Below are positions 26,822-33,886 of a stretch of 64,000 nt of DNA, piece after piece; positions within the stretch are counted from its first letter, which is position 1; every line of letters starts with the position of its first letter. A program made the position numbers and the translations under genes. The notes under the pieces were generated by a model. That model was not told the DNA's origin. It saw nothing but the letters and a program-made list of their open reading frames with translations, and did not search any database. The DNA lies in assembly GCA_019752635.1 (NCBI GenBank), contig JAIELX010000060.1:1-64000 (forward strand), in the 5' to 3' direction. This DNA is from Candidatus Obscuribacterales bacterium (GTDB lineage: Bacteria > Cyanobacteriota > Vampirovibrionia > Obscuribacterales > Obscuribacteraceae).

Positions 26822-28621
26822 ATGCTTGAAGTCGGCAAGGTGTTCGCTGAACGCTATGAAGTCCTCGCAAAAATCGGCGAGGGAGGTATGGGAGCTGTCT
26901 ACAAAGTTTGCGATGTCCAACTGGACTTAGTTTGTGCATTGAAACTGCTATCTACCAGCATGGTCGCAGATAAAGAGAACCGCGACAGGTTCTTGCGCGA
27001 AGGCAAGTCAATGAGCCGAGTTTCGCATAAGAATGTCGCCAGTGTGTTTCGGCTAGGTGTCGAGCAAGTGCCTTATCTGATCATGGAGTATTTGGAAGGC
27101 GCCAGTGTTCGCAGGCTCTTGCAAAATCAGGAGTTTCTGCCGCAAGACTTCGTTCTGGATCTGATATCACAGGTCTGCGAAGGCATGTCTGCTGTTCACA
27201 ATAACCACATTCTGCATCGCGATATCAAGCCGGATAACATCTTTGTGGTGCCCGTCGAAGGCAGTGAGAAGTTCGTCGTGAAAATATTAGATTTTGGACT
27301 GGCAAGATTCAGCACAGCGGAAGTTCGGAAGAGCCAACACCTCACTCAAACTGGTGCGTTGATTGGTAGCGTTCACTATATGAGCCCTGAGCAATGTATC
27401 GGGCAACGAGTCGATGAACGCTCAGACATTTACTCGCTGGGTTGCGTTATGTTCGAGTGTTTAAGCGGGCATCCGCCTTATGATGCCGACTCGGCAATCG
27501 GCCTGCTTCATAAGCACATGCATGATGATATTCCTGCTTTGCCAGCGGTAGAGGATCGTAGCAACTTAGTACTGAATGAGGTGATTGCAAAAACGCTCGC
27601 AAAAGCACCGGCTCAAAGATATCAGTCTATGCAGGAGTTTCACGACGCCCTGCGTAAATGTCGTGAGATCGACAGCACCAAATGCTTGCCTGTGGAGAAA
27701 ATGGCTCAGGCAAGAAAAGCCCCGAGCAAAATGGTTTTGGGATGGATAGCCGCTAGCGCTATTCTCGGCCTTTTATTTGCTAATGTCTGGCAATGGAAGC
27801 ATCGTGAGGACTCCTTACCGTTCATCGTAAGACCCCAACAAACTTTATCAATCCTGGAAGCTGATTTGGCTCGTTCCCGTCGTTTGTTCGACCAAGGTTC
27901 CTCTCAAGATAAATATAGGACGGCTAAGTCATTGTATGAGCGCATCTCGGATGTGCGAGAAGAGTACTGGCTTCAGTCGAATCACGAGAAGTGGTTCGGG
28001 CTCGCAGAAATCGCGACTCCTACTTTCGAGTATTTGCCCGACGGCAAGTCTCTACATGAGAGATTTTTGTGTGAAAACTATCATCGTTGTTATGGTTTGA
28101 CCAGGCTGAAAAAAGACGAAGCGCAGAAGCAACTTTGGAAGACGCGCGAGCTACGTTGTCTTCAAGAACTGGAAGAATTGGTCAACACGAACCAAATGGT
28201 GTTCAGTAAAGTAAATAGTGATGTTGTTCATTGCATGCAGTATGTGCGTGAGGGACGCTTCCGGCAAGCTCGCGTACCCTATGACTCCGGCTTGGCTGCG
28301 ATCAGGGCAAGTCTTAGCCCCGTCAGCGATGAGTTCTTTTTCGGTGGTGACGAACAAAACTGGGGACTACGAATTGCTGAGTCTTGGCTCTACTACCTGA
28401 TTCAGCATGAGTACTGCAGGACGGCGCAAGACGCCCTGGATTTTTCGGAAATGATTACTCCCCTGGCGGTGATTACCGATAGCAAGAACACCCGGCAAAG
28501 CGCTTTGAAAGCTCGTGCGTGCGCAAAGAAGACTTTGCGCAGGTTCTTCCCTATTCCGCCATCCGAGCCAGAATTGCGTTTGCGTTACGACAAGGTAATG
28601 CGTGCTCTAGGTTCGTCGTGA
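26822..28621 (+). CDS. Membrane serine/threonine protein kinase with helical C-terminal domain
   Basis: The 599-residue protein has a complete Hanks-type kinase domain (about 10-275): glycine loop IGEGGMGAVYKV, ATP-binding Lys in CALKLL, catalytic loop HRDIKPDNIFV, DFGLARF, activation-segment end YMSPEQCIGQRVDERSDIYS and the structural GCVMFECLSGHPPYD. One transmembrane helix follows at about 302-323 (MVLGWIAASAILGLLFANVW), then about 270 helical residues outside with weak TPR-like character. There are no PASTA repeats. It should phosphorylate Ser/Thr targets in response to an external or envelope cue. It is the first of three related kinases in the window. Its stop abuts the convergent TPR gene directly. 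Confidence 0.92.
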   Translation: MLEVGKVFAERYEVLAKIGEGGMGAVYKVCDVQLDLVCALKLLSTSMVADKENRDRFLREGKSMSRVSHKNVASVFRLGVEQVPYLIMEYLEGASVRRLLQNQEFLPQDFVLDLISQVCEGMSAVHNNHILHRDIKPDNIFVVPVEGSEKFVVKILDFGLARFSTAEVRKSQHLTQTGALIGSVHYMSPEQCIGQRVDERSDIYSLGCVMFECLSGHPPYDADSAIGLLHKHMHDDIPALPAVEDRSNLVLNEVIAKTLAKAPAQRYQSMQEFHDALRKCREIDSTKCLPVEKMAQARKAPSKMVLGWIAASAILGLLFANVWQWKHREDSLPFIVRPQQTLSILEADLARSRRLFDQGSSQDKYRTAKSLYERISDVREEYWLQSNHEKWFGLAEIATPTFEYLPDGKSLHERFLCENYHRCYGLTRLKKDEAQKQLWKTRELRCLQELEELVNTNQMVFSKVNSDVVHCMQYVREGRFRQARVPYDSGLAAIRASLSPVSDEFFFGGDEQNWGLRIAESWLYYLIQHEYCRTAQDALDFSEMITPLAVITDSKNTRQSALKARACAKKTLRRFFPIPPSEPELRLRYDKVMRALGSS

Positions 28622-29251
28622 CTAATCCTTCCTGAGCCACATCTGCAACGCAGCGCTCAGTTGATGATATCTTCGTTGATCGTTCACCTGAAACTTTTCT
28701 GCCCGTTTCAGGTCTTCCAGGGCCTCTTTGTAGTGGCTCTGTTTGGCAAGCCATTCTGCCCTTGCTAGATAACCGTCACCTTTTCGTGGTTCCAGGGATA
28801 TACATTTCTCTAAATCGACCTTAGCTTGGGCGAACTTGTCCAACCTTGTATAGATTTCGCCCCGCACCCTATACGCATCATAATATTTAGGATCGAGCGC
28901 TATTGCTTTGTTGAGGTCATTCAATGCTTCCGCCGGTCGGATTAGGTATTTGGTTAGAATCTCGCCTCGCAGCAACAAGAGTGATTTATCTTTCGGTCTC
29001 TTTTCGAGCATGCCATTTATGAGATTAAGCGCGTCCTTGGCCTTCCGCTCACTCAATAGGTGGTATACCGCATCTGTTCCTTGTTCATGTTCCGCGCCTA
29101 CAGACTGAATTGGTTGAGTCGTTACGCTTACAGCCAACGCTGCAATGACCGTAATGCCGGTCCGTTTACTAAGTATTCGAGGCTTCTGAAGGAAAGTCCG
29201 AACAGAATAGGTTAGTTGAAAATGACGCATAGGTTGATCCAGATTCAGCAT
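28622..29251 (-). CDS. Exported TPR protein
   Basis: The 209-residue product carries a hydrophobic export signal at about 33-52 (TGITVIAALAVSVTT) after a basic N-terminus. ATG 29230 would give a shorter, more usual leader. The mature part has at least three 34-residue TPR units: RPAEALNDLNKAIALDPKYY, DKFAQAKVDLEKCISLEPRK and SHYKEALEDLKRAEKF. It is probably an extracytoplasmic scaffold. It converges on the kinase gene with no base between the stop codons; no dedicated terminator is visible. Confidence 0.8.
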   Translation of the reverse strand: MLNLDQPMRHFQLTYSVRTFLQKPRILSKRTGITVIAALAVSVTTQPIQSVGAEHEQGTDAVYHLLSERKAKDALNLINGMLEKRPKDKSLLLLRGEILTKYLIRPAEALNDLNKAIALDPKYYDAYRVRGEIYTRLDKFAQAKVDLEKCISLEPRKGDGYLARAEWLAKQSHYKEALEDLKRAEKFQVNDQRRYHQLSAALQMWLRKD

Positions 29252-29348
29252 TTTAAATGGTGACAGAAACCGTGGTTATGTGCAATCCAGGCTGCGGACC
29301 AGATCGTAGGGAATTCGCAGTGTCAACTTTCCTGCAGAAGTATTTGGA

Positions 29349-29362
29349 TCTACGTATTCATT
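29349..29362 (+). repeat. 14-bp direct repeat, copy 1
   Basis: TCTACGTATTCATT occurs here and again at 29671-29684, 322 bases apart. This copy lies immediately before a GGAGG ribosome-binding-like site. The pair brackets the inverted repeat at 29539-29586. Confidence 0.6.
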
Positions 29363-29376
29363 GGAGGTAATGCCAT

Positions 29377-29505
29377 ATGTCGCCCTTCGTTATACAGATC
29401 CAGAACTGCAGCGCCCTTTCGTTTGACCAGAGTGGAAATGTCCTGGTTCTGTTGCTTGCACTTGTGACATCTGGAATCCGGAATCCGGGGCTACGCTGCC
29501 GGTAG
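29377..29505 (+). CDS. Possible 42-residue small hydrophobic protein
   Basis: ATG 29377 is preceded by GGAGG at 9-base spacing and opens a 42-codon frame ending at TAG 29503-29505. The peptide begins MSPFVIQIQNCSALSFDQSG and contains one hydrophobic stretch (NVLVLLLALVTSGI), as in small membrane peptides. An 18-codon frame starting seven bases after the same site is the alternative. Only the ribosome binding site and the hydrophobic pattern support it. Confidence 0.25.
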   Translation: MSPFVIQIQNCSALSFDQSGNVLVLLLALVTSGIRNPGLRCR

Positions 29506-29538
29506 ATTAAATCGGTGATGCTCCATCTGGTACCGTCG

Positions 29539-29586
29539 CCTCAAGTGTGGTCACCAATTCTCCAAATTTGGTGACCACGCTTGAGG
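29539..29586. promoter_or_regulatory. 19-bp inverted repeat, candidate operator of the AbiEi-like gene
   Basis: CCTCAAGTGTGGTCACCAA (29539-29557) and its near-perfect complement TTGGTGACCACGCTTGAGG (29568-29586) are separated by 10 bases, with one T/G exception in the stem. There is no U-tract after it. It lies 124 bases upstream of the AbiEi/DUF6088-like ATG. AbiEi-type antitoxins are known to repress their own operon by binding inverted repeats upstream, so an operator is a reasonable reading. Confidence 0.5.
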
Positions 29587-29670
29587 GGTGTTTCCGAGGT
29601 CCCGGTGTCCGAAAAAGATGAAACACTTTTAGTTGTTTTTTTGTGCATTCTTTGAACTTTTTGTCCCGTT

Positions 29671-29684
29671 TCTACGTATTCATT
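29671..29684 (+). repeat. 14-bp direct repeat, copy 2
   Basis: This is the second copy of TCTACGTATTCATT. It lies 26 bases before the ATG at 29711 and just ahead of the AGGGAG ribosome binding site, mirroring the placement of copy 1 before GGAGG. Confidence 0.6.
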
Positions 29685-29710
29685 CTAGGACCTTTAGGGA
29701 GACGAAAGTG

Positions 29711-30511
29711 ATGAGTTGCACTACTGAAGATGCTGTGGACACATGGACTGCGCCTGTTCCCGAAGTCTCATCTTCGCTTCGCCGATACATAAATATGGCA
29801 CCGGAGGGAACGATTTTTACCACCGCGGAACTCCGGGCACTTGGCAGACGCAAGGCGATTGACAAATTTTTGTCACGAGCAGCAGCAGTCGGCCGAGTCA
29901 TTCGGCTAGCCAGAGGGGTCTATCTTAAGCCAAGAAGCAATGCCCCCGAGTGGCGTCCTCCGATAGAAGACATCGTCATGACAAAGGTGCGGGCCTTTCA
30001 ACGAGATGTAGTGCCTTCACCAGCCAGTGAGCCGTTGCCGCCGAAAAGTCCGCAATACGAACAGGCTCGTTATCCGCTGTCTCCATGCGGGGGTGAAATT
30101 CATTTTGATACTAATGGTAACACCAGCTCCTTTCGTCTCTACAACGGTCTGGTGGTAAAACTCAGACACATTGCAACGCGAAAATTCGACTTGGCGCAAT
30201 CCGCTATTGGAAGAAAGCTTCGCGATCTATGGGCGTCGGTCGAGGCTCTGAATCCAGCGCATATAATGCAATTCTCGCAATCCATCGGAAGAGAAGAGCG
30301 TAAAGATTTGAAGGTACTCCTGCCCTTAACTCCCCATTGGTTGTCGGACATCTTAGGAGCTGTGTGGACGTACAAGTGGGAGGTCCATCGTTTTGGTCGA
30401 AAAGAAACAAACGGATCTCCGCATCAATGGTTCAGTACCGTGGCACTATGTCGGAGCCGAACTCATCGTTCGAGTTCTCGTCCTGCGCCGGTCGACTGGA
30501 CCGGTGGGTGA
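29711..30511 (+). CDS. AbiEi/DUF6088-like winged-helix protein, orphan antitoxin or regulator
   Basis: The 266-residue protein has an N-terminal winged-helix module typical of DUF6088/AbiEi-type proteins: SSLRRYINMAPEGTIFTTAE, then LGRRKAIDKFLSRAAAVGRV and IRLARGVYLKPRS. The second half contains LYNGLVVKLRHIATRKFDLA and RDLWASVEALNP, also seen in that group. Family knowledge: AbiEi partners the nucleotidyltransferase toxin AbiEii and represses the operon. No nucleotidyltransferase follows here; the next gene is dut on the other strand. The start is ATG 29711 with AGGGAG upstream, or GTG 29708; the frame opens further left at TTG 29633 but that extension is Phe-rich and unlike the family. The last 25 residues (Arg/Ser-rich) look atypical, so a 3' truncation or frameshift is possible. 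Confidence 0.68.
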   Translation: MSCTTEDAVDTWTAPVPEVSSSLRRYINMAPEGTIFTTAELRALGRRKAIDKFLSRAAAVGRVIRLARGVYLKPRSNAPEWRPPIEDIVMTKVRAFQRDVVPSPASEPLPPKSPQYEQARYPLSPCGGEIHFDTNGNTSSFRLYNGLVVKLRHIATRKFDLAQSAIGRKLRDLWASVEALNPAHIMQFSQSIGREERKDLKVLLPLTPHWLSDILGAVWTYKWEVHRFGRKETNGSPHQWFSTVALCRSRTHRSSSRPAPVDWTGG

Positions 30512-30605
30512 TTGGTCGCCGAAGCCCAATCGCGGATTGGCGGACCGCGGCGGGTATTGAGACTTGAGCGGAGAGAACCCGAGTCGTTTGCTTCCAACAA
30601 AAAGC

Positions 30606-30635
30606 CATCCCCTCACCTTTGCAGGTTCGGGGATG
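30606..30635 (-). terminator. Rho-independent terminator of dut
   Basis: CATCCCC-TC-ACCT and AGGT-TC-GGGGATG pair around TTGC with one internal TC/TC mismatch. On the minus strand the hairpin is followed by GGCTTTTTG, a U5 tract. It lies 25 bases beyond the dut stop and also faces the convergent AbiEi-like gene. Confidence 0.75.
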
Positions 30636-30660
30636 TAGAGAAACTGAAAAATCGATTGCC

Positions 30661-31137
30661 TTAGTTCTTAGCTGCCGCAGCAGTCAGCGTTCCGCGCCCT
30701 GTAGAGCCGAATCCACCTTCGCCGCGCTCAGCACTGTCGGCAAGCTCTTCAACTTCTATCAATTCTACCCGAGGAACGGGTGTAATTAACAGCTGAGCAA
30801 TGCGCTCACCCGGTTCGAAAGTGTAAGCCTGCTCCCCATGATTGATAAGCAGAACTTTGACTTCGCCACGGTAGTCACTGTCTACGGTACCAACACAATT
30901 CGTCAGCGAAATTCCAGCTTTCGCTGCTAACCCGGATCTCGGGCGTACTTGGCCTTCATAGCCGGGAGGTATTTCCAGCATGATTCCGGTGGGCATCGCA
31001 TAACGCTTGCCTGGTCCCAATGTAACTTTGCCCTCGATCGCGGCGGTAAGGTCCATGCCGGCCGATCCAGGTGTGGCGTACCGCGGAAGATCTCGGCAAT
31101 TCGGTAGTCTTTTCACCTTTAAAGTGACTGTCTGCAC
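30661..31137 (-). CDS. dut: Deoxyuridine 5'-triphosphate nucleotidohydrolase (dUTPase)
   Basis: All five trimeric dUTPase motifs are present: PGSAGMDL, VRPRSGLAAK, the Asp/Tyr loop GTVDSDYRGEVKV, PGERIAQLLI, and the C-terminal P-loop-like RGEGGFGSTG. The enzyme hydrolyses dUTP to dUMP and pyrophosphate, keeping uracil out of DNA and supplying dUMP for thymidylate synthesis. The start is set at GTG 31137 because AGGAGG lies 8 bases upstream and the core begins QTVTLKVKRLP; a frame extension of 25 codons to ATG 31212 lacks family residues. The resulting 158 residues match the usual length. A hairpin terminator follows at 30606-30635. It is divergent from aconitase. Confidence 0.95.
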   Translation of the reverse strand: MQTVTLKVKRLPNCRDLPRYATPGSAGMDLTAAIEGKVTLGPGKRYAMPTGIMLEIPPGYEGQVRPRSGLAAKAGISLTNCVGTVDSDYRGEVKVLLINHGEQAYTFEPGERIAQLLITPVPRVELIEVEELADSAERGEGGFGSTGRGTLTAAAAKN

Positions 31138-31478
31138 GGCAAGTACCTCCTGATGAACTCTGCGATTATAACCAGCCGCAACAAGTCCATTGGTTAATTG
31201 AGCAGCTCGCATTACGGGTCTTGGATAGGCAGTCTATATCGACTGTATTACTCTCGTGCATTGAATCGAATGCCACAAAGCAGACCGGCATCATAGTCTG
31301 AAACTATATTGCGATTTTCCTCTCACCTGATTATCAAGTGTCTCTGTGACCCCGGCGCTGTCACCCCGCGCTGTCGGAACTGTTGATAGATCCTTAAGAT
31401 CGCATTGCATCGGGCGTGTGCCGCCCGGCCCTCTGCTAATCTCGACCCTAGATATGTGATTGCAGTTGAGGGATAAGC
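31138..31478. other. Divergent dut/aconitase promoter region
   Basis: This 341-base gap between divergent genes must carry both promoters. I see no strong -10/-35 pair, RNA gene or long inverted repeat. GAGG is present seven bases before the aconitase ATG. Confidence 0.5.
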
Positions 31479-33761
31479 ATGAGTCAGCTCAAGTACGAGG
31501 ATATCAAGAAACTCTATGAAGCCGCGACCACAAGGTTGGACAAGGCCAGAAAGGTGTACAACCGCCCGTTGACATTGGCGGAGAAGATTTTACTGGCACA
31601 CTTGGACAACTGGACCGGCGAACAGCCCGTTCGTGGCGACAGCGTTGTCGCACTGACCCCGGATCGCGTGGCTATGCAAGACGCAACGGCTCAAATGGCG
31701 CTGTTGCAGTTTATTCAAGGCGGATTCAAGACAGTCGCTGTTCCTAGCACCGTACATTGCGATCATCTGATTCAAGCAAGAGTTGGCGCCGACAAAGACA
31801 TGCAAGTGGCGCTGGAAGAGAATAAGGAAGTGTATGAATTCCTTCGCTCCGCTTGCGCTCGGCACGGACTCGGCTTCTGGAAGCCGGGCGCCGGGATTAT
31901 TCACCAGGTGGTTCTCGAGAATTATGGCTGCCCTGGCACACTGCTGATTGGTACTGATTCGCACACACCGAACGCAGGCGGACTGGGCATGCTGGCGATA
32001 GGCGTAGGCGGGGCTGACGCTGTCGACGTGATGGCTGGAGAGCCCTGGTTACTCAAATGGCCTAAACTAATTGGCGTAAAGCTCACTGGATCGCTTCAGG
32101 GCTGGACCGCCCCGAAAGACGTCATCCTCAAACTCGCCGGCTTGTTGACTGTTGCTGGTGGCACTGGCTGCATCATCGAGTACTTCGGCGAAGGCACCAA
32201 ATCGATCAGCTGCACGGGCAAAGCCACCATTACCAATATGGGCGCTGAACTGGGTGCCACCACATCCGTATTTCCATTCGACGATCGCATGGTGACATAT
32301 TTGCAAGCCACCGATCGCGCAGATTTCGCAAAGTTGGCAACTCAGTATATGGACTACCTGAACGCAGACAAGCAAGTTGAGGCTGAGCCGGAGAAGTATT
32401 TCGACCAGGTCGTCCATATCGACCTCGATACTCTCGAACCGCACGTGGTCGGACCTCACAGCCCTGATTTGGCTCGTCCGATTTCTCAAATGGCAGCCGA
32501 AGTTGTCGAGAAAGGTTATCCGAACGAGCTGAAGTACACTTTGATTGGAAGTTGCACCAACTCTTCTTATGAAGACATGAGCCGAGCCGCGGACGTAGCC
32601 ACTCAGGCCGCTGCGCACGGCATGAAGATCAAGAGCCCTCTCATGGTTTCTCCCGGTTCCGATCAAGTCTACGAGACTATCAAACGTGATGGTCAGTTAG
32701 CCGTACTGGAACAAGCCGGCGCCACTGTTTTGGCGAATGCTTGCGGGCCTTGCATCGGTCAGTGGAAGCGTGACGATATCAAAAAGGGTGATAAGAACTC
32801 TATCGTGTCGTCATTCAATCGTAACTTCAGCGCCAGAAATGACGGCAATCCGGAAACGCTCTCCTTCATCACCAGCCCTGAGATCGTGATTGCCTTTGCC
32901 TTGGCAGGGAGCCTCAGCTTCAATCCTCTCAAGGATAAGTTGAAGACACCGGACGGCAAAGAAGTAATGTTGACACCGCCAGCGGTTGCACCCGAAGTGC
33001 CTTCGAAGGGCTTCGTAACTATGTTCTCCGGATACATCCCTCCGTCCGGCGAAGGCGAAAAGGTTCAAATAGTCGTTGACCCGGCCAGTGAGCGTTTGGC
33101 TCTGCTCGAACCATTCAAGGAATGGGACGGCAAAGATTACACGTCGCTTGCAGTATTGCTTAAGGCTCAAGGGAAGTGTACCACCGACCATATCTCGCCT
33201 GCCGGACCTTGGTTGCGTTATCGCGGACATATCGACCGCATCAGCGACAACATGTTCACTGGAGCCGTCAATGCATTTACCGGCAAGCCGGGCGAGGGCC
33301 TCGACATCTTGACCGGATCCTATGGAACCTACCCGAGCGTTGCTCGCAACTATAAGAAGAACGGCTTGGGTTGGGTTTCGGTTGGCGATCAGAACTACGG
33401 TGAAGGCTCCAGTCGCGAACACGCTGCAATGTCCCCGCGTTATCTCGGCGCCAAAGCCGTGATCGTGCGCAGCTTTGCTCGTATTCACGAAACGAACTTG
33501 AAGAAGCAAGGCATTCTGCCTCTTACCTTCGCCAATCCAAGTGACTACGACAAGATCCAGGAGAAGGATCGCATCAGTCTTCATGGCTTGAATAAGCTGA
33601 CTCCGGGACAACCGGTCGAAGCCACCATCGAGCATGCAGATGGAACCAGCGAAACCATTTCTTTGAAGCATTCAATGACACAGGAGCAAATCGAGTGGTT
33701 CAAAGCTGGTTCGGCGCTCAATCTCATTCGCCAACGTCGCGAAGGAGTTCTGTCCAAGTAA
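31479..33761 (+). CDS. acn: Aconitate hydratase, mitochondrial-type
   Basis: The 760-residue enzyme resembles mitochondrial aconitase rather than bacterial AcnA or AcnB in length and sequence: RPLTLAEKILLAHLDN, VALTPDRVAMQDATAQMAL, STVHCDHLIQA, LIGTDSHTPNAGGLGMLAIG. The three iron-sulfur ligands are Cys near 357 (GSCTNSS) and the CGPC pair near 421-424. The swivel domain carries QNYGEGSSREHAAMSPRYLG. It interconverts citrate and isocitrate through a [4Fe-4S] cluster in the TCA cycle. GAGG precedes the ATG, and a strong hairpin follows the stop at 33781-33810, so it is probably monocistronic. The sdhCAB operon in the same window covers another TCA step. Confidence 0.95.
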   Translation: MSQLKYEDIKKLYEAATTRLDKARKVYNRPLTLAEKILLAHLDNWTGEQPVRGDSVVALTPDRVAMQDATAQMALLQFIQGGFKTVAVPSTVHCDHLIQARVGADKDMQVALEENKEVYEFLRSACARHGLGFWKPGAGIIHQVVLENYGCPGTLLIGTDSHTPNAGGLGMLAIGVGGADAVDVMAGEPWLLKWPKLIGVKLTGSLQGWTAPKDVILKLAGLLTVAGGTGCIIEYFGEGTKSISCTGKATITNMGAELGATTSVFPFDDRMVTYLQATDRADFAKLATQYMDYLNADKQVEAEPEKYFDQVVHIDLDTLEPHVVGPHSPDLARPISQMAAEVVEKGYPNELKYTLIGSCTNSSYEDMSRAADVATQAAAHGMKIKSPLMVSPGSDQVYETIKRDGQLAVLEQAGATVLANACGPCIGQWKRDDIKKGDKNSIVSSFNRNFSARNDGNPETLSFITSPEIVIAFALAGSLSFNPLKDKLKTPDGKEVMLTPPAVAPEVPSKGFVTMFSGYIPPSGEGEKVQIVVDPASERLALLEPFKEWDGKDYTSLAVLLKAQGKCTTDHISPAGPWLRYRGHIDRISDNMFTGAVNAFTGKPGEGLDILTGSYGTYPSVARNYKKNGLGWVSVGDQNYGEGSSREHAAMSPRYLGAKAVIVRSFARIHETNLKKQGILPLTFANPSDYDKIQEKDRISLHGLNKLTPGQPVEATIEHADGTSETISLKHSMTQEQIEWFKAGSALNLIRQRREGVLSK

Positions 33762-33780
33762 CCAACGCTGAGATCGGTGC

Positions 33781-33810
33781 AAGCGTCCGACACCACGGTG
33801 TCGGGCGCTT
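33781..33810 (+). terminator. Hairpin after aconitase
   Basis: AAGCGTCCGACACC and GGTGTCGGGCGCTT form a 14-bp stem (one G-T pair) with a 2-base apex, 20 bases after the stop. Only three T follow, so termination may be moderate. Confidence 0.65.
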
Positions 33811-33886
33811 TGCCACAATAATGCTTGTACGCGGAATGGGGATGCTGTTAATGTCGAGTTTTTGCGATTTTTCCTCGAGCAGGCCG

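Noticed and set aside
29633..29710. Longer start of the AbiEi-like gene
   Set aside because: It begins with TTG in a T-rich stretch and encodes a Phe-rich leader; ATG 29711 has AGGGAG upstream.
33695..33886. Upstream extension of the NHLRC2-like gene into the aconitase 3' end
   Set aside because: It would bury the signal peptide, cross the aconitase terminator hairpin, and has no family residues.
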